Notes: generated by a model not told the origin, from the letters alone. Counted from the stretch's first letter, positions 37,463 through 48,249 are shown. The stretch is DNA of 64,000 bases from Vanessa cardui (GCF_905220365.1 NC_061126.1:11904001-11968000), one strand, 5' to 3'. Made by a program: numbers and translations.

Positions 37463-37500
37463 ACTAGAAAACGTCCTAATTGGGACGTTTTCCTTTAGTC
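37463..37500. repeat. Hairpin with 10-base perfect core arms
   Basis: 'gaaaacgtcc' and 'ggacgttttc' pair around 'taattg'. The flanks extend the pairing weakly (gacta / ttagtc). Terminator-like in look, but there is no gene to end here. Confidence 0.55.
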
Positions 37501-37564
37501 GTTTTACGTATATATATGTTATAATACATCATAATTACGTAGTAATACGTTTTGCGTAATTAAA

Positions 37565-37660
37565 ACATCTAGTTATCTATATCATGTCTATATCATGTAT
37601 ATATCATCTAGATATCTATATCATATCTATATCATCTAGTTATATATATCATGAGAGAGA
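37565..37660. repeat. TATATCATCTAG-type minisatellite
   Basis: Imperfect direct repeats of 'ctatatcat' and 'catctagttat' over about 95 bases. Low complexity. Confidence 0.6.
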
Positions 37661-38289
37661 CATCGATAACGACACCGTAACGCTAATCACCCATAGCTCA
37701 ATACGATATCGTATATACTCTACTACATAAATATCCAGGTAACCTAATAATAGGTATGGTACTAGTTATAATATAACTATTAATAATAAAATTTATCAAT
37801 GCAGCATCACCCTTCTCATATTCTATGAGCTATCCCAACCTAACTTTGGTTGCCTGGAAGACATTGCTATGTACCGATGATGTCGCCAAAATTAAATGCC
37901 TGTTTTAGAAAGACTAAATCTATGTTGTATTTATTTATTTTCTCTGTGTGGTGTACAATAAAGCATAGAGTAAAGCATCGTAATATGTACTGATGTCGAT
38001 AACGTAACCCAAAAATCTTTATCCTACTAGATTTCGCTTAAGAAACTTCACAACATGCCGTTGAAAATAACTCAGAAATGAACAAATCAACAATCCTGAG
38101 GATAATTGAGAATTAAAATTCCTTCAATATTTCGCGTCGAGTCAGTTTAGTCGAGGTCAGGGCGAATAGAATCTATATTTCAAAGTGCTATACTATATAT
38201 ATATAACTACTGGCTTTGAGTTTTATATGGACTTTGGAAAGTAAAACCTAATATAATATCGCAGATAGTATATATGGTATTATAAGGAG

Positions 38290-38790
38290 TGACATCCCTA
38301 CCATAACCAGTCCACCTGTTACAAACTATAAAACGCGTACGATTCTATGACTAGGATTACTTTCTTTCTCGCGCTCGTGTTAGGCTGTCGTCTCGCTGTC
38401 GGCACGTGAGCTAATTAAGTGTATGACATTGTGTTTATTGTCATTTTATTAGTGTAAATAAGATTATTGCTAAATTTTCTATTTGAATAAATAAATAATT
38501 AATAAATTTGGAGTGATTTGTAAGGTAGATTGTTTTTTTTTTTTAATAAATTACCACTTCTGATTCTTATAGTATATTATTCAGATAAATACACGATTAC
38601 ATATTGATTAAGGAAACGTTTTATATAAAAATAAAAAGCTATTTATCACGTTTCATCGTATTCATAAACACCTACGTCAGGACAAATCATCATCAAGCGG
38701 ATTAAATTGATGTAATCCGAATGGAATCGGTTCATTTTCGCGCTATATTCTAACAAATACGATACCGTATAAATTCCGGCGATAATTGAA
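38290..38790 (-). repeat. Right arm of the long inverted repeat
   Basis: Reverse complement of 35693-36191, starting at the mirror of 'aggtggactggttagggtag'. The inner gap between the arms is about 2.1 kb and holds younger insertions (36523-36724 and 36772-37195). The coding frame overlapping this arm extends beyond the repeat. Confidence 0.7.
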
Positions 38791-38870
38791 ACGGCAATAT
38801 TGGTTAATGCACAGTTAATACACGACCAAATTTGACAGGCGACGGCTGCATTTAATAAAGCAATAGGCAT
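38646..38870 (-). CDS. Unidentified 74-residue membrane-like protein, 3' exon or gene fragment
   Basis: The frame runs from ATG at 38870 to TGA and encodes 'MPIALLNAAVACQIWSCINC', then a hydrophobic stretch to about residue 43, then a polar tail 'KMNRFHSDYINLIRLMM' ending 'YEYDET'. Residues 1-43 could form one or two membrane helices. The last 47 or so codons are duplicated in the left arm at 35693-35836 with conservative changes (S to V, A to T). Preservation of the frame and stop in both copies favours real coding descent. No family recognised. The true start may lie in an upstream exon. Confidence 0.4.
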   Translation of the reverse strand: MPIALLNAAVACQIWSCINCALTNIAVSIIAGIYTVSYLLEYSAKMNRFHSDYINLIRLMMICPDVGVYEYDET

Positions 38871-38879
38871 GATTTATGA

Positions 38880-39425
38880 TATTGAAATAATATTAACTGC
38901 CGAAAAGCTGACAAATGAACAAACTATGAGGAAAGGCTGTAATTACCATACAGAATGAAATAATTTAATTTTTCGGCATTCGGTTTAATTAAGCTCAAAA
39001 AGTGTGAGTTACGTCGTTTAAGCATAATTTGATTTATATACGACCTTGGATTTCCCTTGTGAACTATTACACTACCTGTGAAAAAAGTATACCCAGGGTG
39101 GTCGTAATCAAAGCGAGTTTTATTAATAAAAACGACAAACGAAAAATATATTTAAAAATGTATGTATTTTGGGGTATTTTTTGATACTGATAAGATATAA
39201 AAATTCGTATTTTCTGTCCTAAACAAGTCTCAAGAAGATGTGTGTACTCATTTTTTAAATATTTTATAAGCTCCTCAAGTGAAACAAGACCAAATCATTG
39301 TTACAGCATATATTGTACTGTACTTTCCATTGGCCCTTATTTCAACAGAACTATATACTTATCTATATTTTAAAGTTAATTGAAATTATACACAACGCTG
39401 TGACATTGTGGAACATTTTAATTTT
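38880..39425. other. A+T-rich DNA, nothing recognised
   Basis: Background sequence between the inverted repeat and the next LINE tail. Confidence 0.4.
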
Positions 39426-39431
39426 AGTAAG

Positions 39432-39595
39432 ATTAATTAATAATAATAATAATAATAATAACTCTTTATTGTACACACACACTAAAAAATAAATTTTACA
39501 TTCAATAACACAATATATGAAAAAAAGAAGAAATGTACAATAGGCGGTCTTATCGCTTAAAAGCGATTTCTTCCAGACAACCAGCGTAATTAATT
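39432..39595 (-). mobile_element. LINE 3'-end relic with (AAT)n
   Basis: (AAT)n at 39439-39461, then 'ctctttattgtacacacaca' and 'ggcggtcttatcgcttaaaa' and 'cttccagacaacca'. I recall this as a common lepidopteran LINE 3' UTR (minus strand). No coding part is present. Confidence 0.5.
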
Positions 39596-39957
39596 ATAGG
39601 TACATAATTGATTATAGAATTTATAGACTCACTTTAAATTCCAATTTCAAAATATTTCGAACAAGAATATCATGCGAGGCTATTTTCCTTTCTAAGTCAA
39701 ACTATATTCCTATCGGTGAACTATTACCGGTATTTGTTGCAAGATAAATCAGCTAGAACGAAACATGAAGGGTATCTTTACACGCGAGCGCTTTGTGCAC
39801 ACAAGGGATGAATTTTTGGATAGACGCCAGTGACCAGCGTCGCTGACATAAACCTCTTTTGTGTATACTGTATCTATGTATCGAAAAATACAAAATATAG
39901 CAGTATAATGTAGCATATAATAGTTGATAATAAATGGAGAAGGAAAGTATTATTTCA

Positions 39958-40395
39958 TCGTAGCTGTGTCCGCGACTTCATCGGCGTTTGTATTTAAGAA
40001 AAAAAATTATTGTTTAAGTCGCAGATTTGCTACTTATTAATTCTGTATTACTTGCAGGTTTTGTGATATTAAGACGTTGGTAGGAGGCAACCGATGTGAC
40101 GGTGGATAGGTGGTATGCGAGAGGACTGCGAGCGACTACTGGACATTATTTGGATTTTGTAGCGTGACTTTGTTATTATTTTATTTGCAATTCTAAAAGT
40201 AAAGTATCTTAAGTTACTCTTTATTACATGAGCTATCTGTCAGTGAAAGTCCTGTCACAATTAGTTCTGCTGTTCCAGAGTTAAGTCGGATCAAACAGAC
40301 AAGATGTAAATTGTAAACAATGTTATATTGGTGTGTGTCCTGTGTATACATACATATGCATTTAGTAAAAGCCATTATTAATATTATATATATTC
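39958..40395 (+). repeat. Dispersed repeat (family D), interrupted
   Basis: 'gtagctgtgtccgcgacttc' is the family D head. The core resumes at about 40200 with 'cttaagttactctttattac' and 'tgttccagagttaagtcgga' and ends near 'tacatacatatgcatttagt'. About 160 bases between head and core are not family D and look like an insertion. Confidence 0.5.
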
Positions 40396-40937
40396 TTAAA
40401 GAAAAGATTTTATTACACTATAGTCTATTATAACGTAAAGATGGAGAACTCTCGTACATTTCTTTAGTTATTTCAAAAGGGTGAAAAATATAGACTAATT
40501 TTCATTTAATTTTGACTAAAAAATTTTTTCATTTTAACTAAACATCATGAAATTCTTCCTATTGTACTTAGGACTGTTTTAAATTAAATTACGATCCATA
40601 AAGTCTGCTACAAACTCTTAATCATTTTACATTTTCGAATCAAACGGTATGGAATATATCGATTTTGTTCAATGTCGATGTAAATGCTCACGTAAAAAAT
40701 TAATACATACATAAAAAAAAGCTCTTCGATGAAACTTTAAAATTTTATTCAAATCCCAAAAAGTGTAATTTTTTATATTTGCTTAACTGTAAATATCCAG
40801 ACTGTTATAAATTATAATTAATTCACGTTTTACGAATGTTTTTAATGTATTCGCGTATTTTGTCGAATGAATACTTATTAAAATATGTGTGTTTCATTTT
40901 TAGTTTATACTACCTGTGCCTGCGATCTTGTACGCGT

Positions 40938-40946
40938 TGTATATAT

Positions 40947-40991
<45 letters not shown>
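40938..40991. repeat. (TA)n / TATATACA microsatellite
   Basis: About 54 bases of TA and TACA units. The small frames around it are translation artefacts of this repeat. Confidence 0.85.
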
Positions 40992-40994
<3 letters not shown>

Positions 40995-40999
40995 CCCGC

Positions 41000-41160
41000 A
41001 AACAATTGGCCGTCCACTGAAGGCGAAAATGCATTTAAACTGGCGTCCACCTGCTTTTGGCGTCCGTATACCGGACGCCACTTTTTTAGCCGGTGGCATT
41101 GAGGTCCTATTCATCCTAGCTAGCCGTAGTACAAAAATCGACGGAAGCTAAAAATCACTC
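41000..41160. repeat. Repeat with GGCGTCCG hairpin
   Basis: 'ggcgtccg', 'tatac', 'cggacgcc' (about 41059-41079) form an 8-bp stem. The 'gtatac' and 'ggacgcc' words are the same as in the 21-bp minisatellite 700 bases downstream, which suggests a common origin. Confidence 0.5.
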
Positions 41161-41489
41161 TAAATAGTTGCAATAAAATATTGAAAAGTTCCCGAAGAAA
41201 TCACCGCGCAGGTGAAGCGCTGCCGCAGCGCGTATATCGCACACTGTATATCGAGGGGAATTCCTGACTACGGATTCGCGTATTTGGCATCCAAAATTGC
41301 GACGTTGCCATCTCGCTCATTACTTACGCGGTACATAATACCTATTCGGTGCTTGATTATTGTTTGTTTTACATCAGTCATTTAATGTTTATAAAATATA
41401 TTAATAATTAATATATGAATCCCCGAGGACTTCGTGGAAGCTTTTTTTAAATATATTACAATAATTAATATTTATATTAATTATTCATA

Positions 41490-41645
41490 ATAATAATATA
41501 AAGTATGTCTGTCTGTCTGTTATGTTTCTTTATACGCTTAAGCTGCTGAACCGATTTAGATGAAATTTAGTATGAAGATAGGATAGTTTCCATCCACGAA
41601 ATAATCCTCTAAGGGTATAAAAGGGGGTGAAAGTTTGTACAACAT
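41490..41645. repeat. Dispersed repeat relic (family H-like)
   Basis: 'tatgtctgtctgtctgttat', 'gctgaaccgatttagatgaa' and 'ggataggatagtttccatcc'-like sequence followed by 'gtataaaagggggtgaaagt'. This layout is widespread in Lepidoptera. No coding sequence. Confidence 0.5.
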
Positions 41646-41768
41646 CTATATCAATCGTGATTGGTATTTGTACTGTTAAATCTTCTGTTATCTGTGATTG
41701 GTAGTTTTTATTATTCGGTGTAAACAAACCGGCGTAAAGCTTAGTAACTTGGTACAGAGGCCAAATTG

Positions 41769-41958
41769 CCATATACGGACGCCCAATAGCTGTATACGGA
41801 CGCCCAATAGCTGTATACGGACGCCCAATAGCTGTATACGGACGCCCAATAGCTGTATACGGACGCCCAATAGCTGTATACGGACGCCTAATAGCTGTAT
41901 ACGGACGCCCAATAGCTTTATACGGACGCCAAATAGCTGCATACGGACGCTCAATCAA
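41769..41958. repeat. 21-bp minisatellite, nine units
   Basis: The word 'tacggacgc' recurs every 21 bases, nine times (first near 41773, last near 41942). The unit is 'ctgtatacggacgcccaata' plus G. The inner units are identical and the outer ones carry single changes. Because 21 is divisible by three, several frames stay open on both strands, giving proteins of repeated heptapeptides (IRTPNSC on plus; RPYTAIG and GVRIQLL on minus). I consider these frames non-genic. Confidence 0.9.
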
Positions 41959-41974
41959 AAAAAAAAAAACAGAA

Positions 41975-43110
41975 ATCAAAATGAAATTTATTCAAATAGG
42001 CTTTAACAAGCACTTTTGAAGCGTCATTTTACAATTAAGTGAAACTACCACCGGTTCGGAAAGTAGATTCTACGGAGAAGAACCGGCAAAAAACTCAGTA
42101 GTTACTCTTTTTCAACACTTAAAAAATACAAAGTCATGTTAATTAAATACAATTATTTAAATGAATATATTCAGCTTGGAAGTCAACAGATACCTCCACG
42201 CTTTTTTAATAATCTATTCAATCTTGTTTCGAATAAAATATACCAAATATAAATAAAAATATACCAAAATACGAAATGGCAAAGTTAAAAATTTCTGCCG
42301 AATTTTATTATAGAATCGGATACCTTGCCTCAAGAAGGATTTATTGACTTTGCGGAGTAGGAAACTTGGTGTTATAAGCTTATCCTTACTTTTAGTGCAC
42401 AAACAATGATGATCACTGATTTTATCAAAGTGATCAATGTTACTGTGAATATACATAATATTGTTGTAAATATACTGAGACGCAGCGGTGAGTATTCCTA
42501 CTTTTTTAAAAACATCCCGAAGAGAGTATTTAGCTCCAAGATTATAAATAAACCGGATTGCTCTCTTTTGTAAAAAAAAGACAGATTAAATACCTACAGC
42601 GTTACCTCAAAGTAATATGCCATATGACAAATACTGTGAAAAAAACCAAAATATACTAGACGAGCGGTATCAACCTCAGTTAGTTGTCTAACTTTTCTAA
42701 ACGCGTATGTTGCAGAGCTGAGTCTTCCTGTTAGGGATGATAAATGAGGACTCCACTAAAGTTTGGAATCCAATTCTATTCCTGAGAACACCGTAGTATC
42801 GGCTACATCAAGACGGTCACCGTTTATAAATATCTTATAATTATGCTTTCTAACATTGGGTAGGGTAAAAACTACACATTTTGTTTTTTGAGCAATCAAA
42901 ACTAAATTATTTACTGTAAACCAATTGTGTATCTGTGATAATGCACCGTTCACATCGTCATAGTCAGTTTTTTTTTGTCAACCCTAAAAATCAGTGAAGT
43001 ATCGTCAGCAAACAACACTATATCACAAATACCTTTAACATAAAAAGGATCATTTATATATACCAGAAATAGAGAGGGACCCAAAATTGAACCTTGTACA
43101 ATAGCCGATA
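41975..43110 (-). pseudogene. 5'-truncated LINE (CR1/Jockey-type) with reverse-transcriptase remnant and 3' UTR
   Basis: On the minus strand the upstream end reads 'VQGSILGPSLFLVYINDPF', then 'FADDTSLIF' with the catalytic aspartates (FADD at 43012-43001). The frame then breaks at an A run (42968-42976): one base is missing relative to the continuing frame. After the break come 'NGALSQIHNWFTVNNLVLIA' and 'KCVVFTLPNV' (42756-42953), the usual segment after the YADD/FADD box in these LINEs. The 3' UTR at 41975-42120 is the family G sequence. The fingers region, the endonuclease and ORF1 are missing. Dead element. Confidence 0.75.
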
Positions 43111-43111
43111 G

Positions 43112-43969
43112 ATCGTGATCTTGAAGCATACAGTACTATTTTAGGTGGTACTATGTGGCTGTATGCTACCAACTTTAAAATGAAAGCACTGTTCCCAGTA
43201 ATTTCATTTTATTATAAATACTATCATTTTATTATCGTAAATATGAAATTTGGTAGGTAGATTTTTATGACATACAGGAAAAATAAAACACAGGCGATAA
43301 CAAATGCAACAACAAAGTAATATGATAGAGAAGTCATAATTATTCCGATGAAGTTTTATGGGCAGAGCCACTTGTGCTAAGAGTGAAAATGAGAGACATC
43401 GAGATCATATTTGCGCAAACCAAATATGAATCTAATATAAAAAATTTGAAATCGCTCAAGTTTTTCGCTGATCCTCCGTGAGATCTGGATAACAGTCGTC
43501 GGCGTAATCATGGGTTAAGTTAAAGTAAAAGATTCGTATTTACACATAATAACATATCGGTCATCCGTATATGTATAAGCCTTACGAATATTGGAACAAA
43601 ATAAACGTTGAACTGTTTGAACAGAACAGCGATAGGAAAAGAAAGAGACAACAAACCTAAAGCTGGCAACGTCGCACTTCCAAATACAGTCCATCCTGTG
43701 AGGACGCTAAATAATCGATGCCATAGGTAAATTATGATCAATATATCTAGGATACCTTAAATGTATCATCATGGTTAGGGGTTCAAAAGTGTTTGGGCCT
43801 GACTGAAAGACGAATATCGTGGAATTTTTTTATATCGGAAAACAACGTATCCCAAGGACCTGGAAATCAAAAAATTAAGCAGTATTCATTAAGACATGTT
43901 AAGTAAAGTAAGGGGAACTTGGGGACGTGGTAATGATGCACCACGTGCATGACGCCAAAAAGGTTGTAG

Positions 43970-43970
<1 letters not shown>
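43112..43970. other. DNA with no recognised feature
   Basis: Mixed composition. The frame at 43520-43741 (minus) is hydrophobic but has no recognisable family and an unremarkable start. No shared repeat was found. Confidence 0.4.
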
Positions 43971-43972
<2 letters not shown>

Positions 43973-44006
<34 letters not shown>

Positions 44007-44023
44007 ATATATATATATATGTA
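43973..44023. repeat. (TA)n microsatellite
   Basis: About 50 bases of TA units, broken once by 'tc'. It abuts the family D copy that follows. Confidence 0.9.
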
Positions 44024-44275
44024 TAATATTGCAGCCTAAGTTACTCCTTATTATATAAGTTATCTGCCAGTGAAAGTTCCGTTAAAATCGGTCCTGTCGT
44101 TCTAGAAATCAGCCGGAACAAACAGATAGACAGACAGACAGACAAAAATTGTAAAAAATGTTATTTTGGTATATGTACCTTGTATACATACATATGCATT
44201 GAGTAAAAAAGGGCTATTTTAATATGTAAAACTCACACTTCAATTTTATCATATGTACAGATAGGTATATAAAAG
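44024..44275 (+). repeat. Dispersed repeat (family D)
   Basis: 'cagcctaagttactccttat', 'tctgccagtgaaagttccgt', 'cagccggaacaaacagatag', then GACA repeats and 'ttgtatacatacatatgcat'. The 5' head seems replaced by the TA microsatellite. Confidence 0.65.
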
Positions 44276-44427
44276 ATAAAGTTCGCTGGATATCATTTTT
44301 GTTTAATACAATGAAACAGTCAAGTGAAGCTAAATGTTGTTATTAAAATTTCATTATAATAGCTCTCAGAGAAGGTATGCAACTAAGTTACTAGTAATTT
44401 TTTTATCCGACACATTTTTTTCTTTAT

Positions 44428-44675
44428 GCTATAGGTTGGCGGACGAGCATATGGGCCACCTGATGGTAAATGGTCACCATCACCCATAGACAATGACGCT
44501 GTAAGAAATATTAATTATTTCTTACATCGTCAATGTGCCACCAACCTTGGGAACTATGATGTTATACCCCCGGAACACAACAATACTGAGTACTATTATT
44601 TGACGGTAGAATAACTGATGAGTGGGTGGTACCTACCCAGACGGGCTTGCACAAAGCCCTATTTTTACCCTACCC
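44428..44675 (-). repeat. Dispersed SINE-like repeat (family C), full length
   Basis: Exact mirror of the 22.8-kb layout: 'taggttggcggacgagcata' at the left and 'gacgggcttgcacaaagccc' at the right. Confidence 0.7.
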
Positions 44676-45023
44676 TACATTTTCTCCGATGTTTTATTAT
44701 TATAAACAGTCATTAAGTGCAACAAAGTTCAATGGTGTTGATCTGATTTTGAACCCGTAAGGTTCCGATGAGAATCAATTCTATCTGCTTGACATTACCA
44801 GCGCAAGACAAATCGACTTTGCTTAGCAAAACCGTTTCTACTCATTTCTCAAAGTATACCGGCCAATTATTAAATACAATTTTGAAAATTGAAATGAAAT
44901 ACTTCGCCAACTAAACAAAATACATAAAACATAGTATAGGCGAAAGTAAAACTAGAATATATAAGAATTTTATAACATTTCATACTATTGTATGAACTTT
45001 ACACTAATAATAACAAATCAAGA

Positions 45024-45253
45024 AATAAATATGAGACAACATCACATACATTACTCTAATCCCAATGTAAGTAGCTAAAGCACTTGTGTTATGGAAAATC
45101 AGAAGTAACGACGGTACCACAAATACCCAGACCCAAGACAACATAGAAAGCTAATGGTGATCTACATCGACTCGGTCGGGAATCGAACCCGGGACCTCGG
45201 AGTGGCGTACCCATGAAAACCGGTGTACACACCACTCGACCACGGAGGTCGTC
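45024..45253 (-). repeat. tRNA-derived SINE (family B), full length
   Basis: The minus-strand head 'cgacctccgtggtcgagtgg' and B box 'gggttcgattcccg' are intact. The body and ATTT-type tail (left end, 45024-45035) match the copy at 25.8 kb. The minus-strand frame of 65 residues over this region is an artefact of the SINE. Confidence 0.75.
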
Positions 45254-45259
45254 AGTAGG

Positions 45260-46035
45260 CTTTCCCTTGACCTTGAAATTTTATTCAGATGAAACTCAAA
45301 AAAGTTTTGTATAAAACAATAACGTAATATAAGTGAAAAAACTAACAAACTGTTTATTATAAAATAAGTACCATTGATATAACGAAAATAATATCGGTCT
45401 TTAAAAATCTCAAATACAGACGAGTAAATGTCTCTAAAATATAATATGTATCAAGCAAAACTTGACCTTATTAAAAGCGTGTTATAGCTTAAAATACTAG
45501 CAAATAATCACATCTACTACCGATTGTATAACGAAAATGGAAACTGCCTTTCAACCGCCTTTTTCATGTTAGTACCAGCGTTTAGGGCCCGTAAGGCTAT
45601 GATGCCCTTAATGGAGTACACAATTACCGAGTAATCGTTATTATACGTAATAACTGGAATGTTAGAGCCGATTTTATTAAATTTTATCTCACATGTTATA
45701 CGCGTACCGTATATTCTTTATTTTAAAAGTAATAAAAATATACATTATTCTGAGAATATCGCAACGACCCATTTTATTATTGCATATAATAAATATAGAA
45801 TGACTATATTTATAATAGAAAATCACAAAAAAGTACAGTCAATTATGACAAAATCAAAAATTTTACAACAGAGTAGACGTATAGGCTATCAGATTTTTTT
45901 ATAACTTTTTTATTGTCTCTCTTTGTCTGAATATCTGTAGAAGCATAAAGCAGTATGATTTAGTTGGATCTAATTTTTCTACCGAAAAATCAAAGGCTAT
46001 TAAAAATAACTGATTTTTTTCTCATTTTATAAAAT
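45260..46035. other. A+T-rich DNA flanking the Penelope pair
   Basis: No feature recognised. The 81-residue frame at 45659-45904 has low-complexity composition and no domain. Confidence 0.4.
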
Positions 46036-46038
46036 TTT

Positions 46039-46054
46039 CAACAATAGAAAACTA
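46039..46054. repeat. Left copy of the 16-bp target-site duplication of the Penelope pair
   Basis: 'caacaatagaaaacta' at 46039-46054 is repeated exactly at 48374-48389, bracketing the whole 2.3-kb inverted structure. Confidence 0.85.
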
Positions 46055-46203
46055 TTTAAATAAAACTAATTATAACGGATGAATCGCGTATATTAATTAT
46101 TTTTAAACATCCCGACGTTTCGAGCACTTTGCAGTGTTCGTGGTCACGGGTAGACTAAGATGACATTTGTCTATTTGAAGAACAAAGGAAATATTATTAA
46201 CAA

Positions 46204-47205
46204 CTACCGCCAACGATTTCTCAATTGATGTCTTGAGTAACGTTCCGGTTGCACGCAGAAGGCACTAACTGTATCTTTAGGTCTTGCAGTCTGTTGGATT
46301 TGGGATTTTAAATTTTTAATAAGTGGATCCCAGGTGTTAGAAAGTCTCCAACCATCTTCTCTATTGAAGTTCGGATGTTTTTGAATTTCAATAGCCTCGC
46401 GTATCATTCTAGGAATGAATCTGTGTTCTCTAGCGAGGATCTGTGGTTTATCAAATCGGATAAAATGGTTAGGTTTATCCAGAGCATGTTCACAGACTGC
46501 AGACTTTGAAGAACGCCTATTTTTGACATCTCCTATATGTTCCTTGACCCTGGTACCGATGCTTCTCTTTGTTTGGCCTATGTAAGATAAACCACACTCA
46601 CATTCGAGTTTATATACTCCTGCAGTTTGTAAAGGGATATTACTCTTGATAGGTCTCAAGAACTGGCTCACTTTCTTATGAGGCTTGTAAACGGTTTTAA
46701 TCGAAGCTCGCTTCAAGATGTTGCCAATCCTGTCTGTAACTCCTTTCACATACGGTAGAAATGCAGGTTGTCGCTCAACTGTGGGTGGCTTGGTACGGCT
46801 TCTGCGATGCTGGCGAGGCACGGGCAGCTTGTTCTGGTGGAGTGCAAGCTTGACCTGATGTAGCTCGTCCTCTAGGTGTTCAGCATCGCAGAGATGGTGG
46901 GCTCTCTGAAACAAAGATTTGCCAACGGTAGCTAACTGACTAGGGTGGTGGTGCGAGTCACCATTGAGGTATTTGTTGGTGTGTGTGGGTTTCCTATAAA
47001 CTGTGTGACTTAATGTATTATCAGGATTCTTGATAATAAGGATATCAAGGAAAGCTAAAGAATTATTTGCCTCTAATTCCATAGTAAATTGAATGTTTTT
47101 ATTTATAGAATTAATATGTACTAAAAATGCAGATGTCAGATCACTAGGTAATATTGTGAAAGTGTCATCTACGTACCGTTTATAAAACCTAGGTGTTATT
47201 GGTCC
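46204..47205 (-). CDS. Penelope-like reverse transcriptase C-terminus plus GIY-YIG endonuclease (left arm, 5'-truncated)
   Basis: The frame is open from the central junction to TAG/TGA at 46204. It starts 'GPITPRFYKRYVDDTF', containing the YVDD catalytic box of the reverse transcriptase. The first ATG (47082) comes 41 codons later, so the listed start is the edge of the fragment, not a real start. Counting from that ATG: thumb-region motif 'LAFLDILI' and 'VYRKPTHTNKYLN' (residues 9-40), then the GIY-YIG domain with GVY (155-157), a CEC pair (161-163), YIG (167-169), Arg178 and His182, CEH (197-199) and Glu229. These match the expected nuclease residues, including the metal-binding Glu. The fingers and palm upstream of YVDD are missing, so no active reverse transcriptase is possible; the nuclease domain appears complete. 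The protein is identical to that of the right arm. Confidence 0.85.
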   Translation of the reverse strand, partial: GPITPRFYKRYVDDTFTILPSDLTSAFLVHINSINKNIQFTMELEANNSLAFLDILIIKNPDNTLSHTVYRKPTHTNKYLNGDSHHHPSQLATVGKSLFQRAHHLCDAEHLEDELHQVKLALHQNKLPVPRQHRRSRTKPPTVERQPAFLPYVKGVTDRIGNILKRASIKTVYKPHKKVSQFLRPIKSNIPLQTAGVYKLECECGLSYIGQTKRSIGTRVKEHIGDVKNRRSSKSAVCEHALDKPNHFIRFDKPQILAREHRFIPRMIREAIEIQKHPNFNREDGWRLSNTWDPLIKNLKSQIQQTARPKDTVSAFCVQPERYSRHQLRNRWR

Positions 47206-48198
47206 GGAGCTAGGTTCTATAAACGGTACGTAGATGACACTTTCACAATATTACCTAGTGATCTGACATCTGCATTTTTAGTACATATTAATTCTATAAA
47301 TAAAAACATTCAATTTACTATGGAATTAGAGGCAAATAATTCTTTAGCTTTCCTTGATATCCTTATTATCAAGAATCCTGATAATACATTAAGTCACACA
47401 GTTTATAGGAAACCCACACACACCAACAAATACCTCAATGGTGACTCGCACCACCACCCTAGTCAGTTAGCTACCGTTGGCAAATCTTTGTTTCAGAGAG
47501 CCCACCATCTCTGCGATGCTGAACACCTAGAGGACGAGCTACATCAGGTCAAGCTTGCACTCCACCAGAACAAGCTGCCCGTGCCTCGCCAGCATCGCAG
47601 AAGCCGTACCAAGCCACCCACAGTTGAGCGACAACCTGCATTTCTACCGTATGTGAAAGGAGTTACAGACAGGATTGGCAACATCTTGAAGCGAGCTTCG
47701 ATTAAAACCGTTTACAAGCCTCATAAGAAAGTGAGCCAGTTCTTGAGACCTATCAAGAGTAATATCCCTTTACAAACTGCAGGAGTATATAAACTCGAAT
47801 GTGAGTGTGGTTTATCTTACATAGGCCAAACAAAGAGAAGCATCGGTACCAGGGTCAAGGAACATATAGGAGATGTCAAAAATAGGCGTTCTTCAAAGTC
47901 TGCAGTCTGTGAACATGCTCTGGATAAACCTAACCATTTTATCCGATTTGATAAACCACAGATCCTCGCTAGAGAACACAGATTCATTCCTAGAATGATA
48001 CGCGAGGCTATTGAAATTCAAAAACATCCGAACTTCAATAGAGAAGATGGTTGGAGACTTTCTAACACCTGGGATCCACTTATTAAAAATTTAAAATCCC
48101 AAATCCAACAGACTGCAAGACCTAAAGATACAGTTAGTGCCTTCTGCGTGCAACCGGAACGTTACTCAAGACATCAATTGAGAAATCGTTGGCGGTAG
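47206..48198 (+). CDS. Penelope-like reverse transcriptase C-terminus plus GIY-YIG endonuclease (right arm, 5'-truncated)
   Basis: Open from the junction ('GARFYKRYVDDTF', YVDD at 47227-47238) to the stop at 48196-48198. The 292 residues after the ATG at 47320 are the same as in the left arm, with the GIY-YIG core at residues 155-243 and the basic linker 'PRQHRRSRTK' at 89-98. The first residues before FYKRY differ between the arms (GPITPR on the left, GAR on the right), so the two copies were truncated at slightly different points. No stop or frameshift has accumulated in either copy, which suggests recent origin or gene conversion between the arms. No promoter is visible at the junction. 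Confidence 0.85.
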   Translation, partial: GARFYKRYVDDTFTILPSDLTSAFLVHINSINKNIQFTMELEANNSLAFLDILIIKNPDNTLSHTVYRKPTHTNKYLNGDSHHHPSQLATVGKSLFQRAHHLCDAEHLEDELHQVKLALHQNKLPVPRQHRRSRTKPPTVERQPAFLPYVKGVTDRIGNILKRASIKTVYKPHKKVSQFLRPIKSNIPLQTAGVYKLECECGLSYIGQTKRSIGTRVKEHIGDVKNRRSSKSAVCEHALDKPNHFIRFDKPQILAREHRFIPRMIREAIEIQKHPNFNREDGWRLSNTWDPLIKNLKSQIQQTARPKDTVSAFCVQPERYSRHQLRNRWR

Positions 48199-48249
48199 TT
48201 GTTAATAATATTTCCTTTGTTCTTCAAATAGACAAATGTCATCTTAGTC

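Noticed and set aside
37463..37500. Intrinsic transcription terminator
   Set aside because: The hairpin resembles one, but the context is eukaryotic and there is no gene upstream.
41769..41958. Possible CRISPR array (regular repeats)
   Set aside because: The units are directly tandem without unique spacers, and the sequence is from an insect-like genome without cas genes. It is a minisatellite.
41530..41979. 149-residue minus-strand open frame and other long frames over the same place
   Set aside because: They are created by the 21-bp minisatellite, which cannot introduce stops once one unit is open. No protein family is visible.
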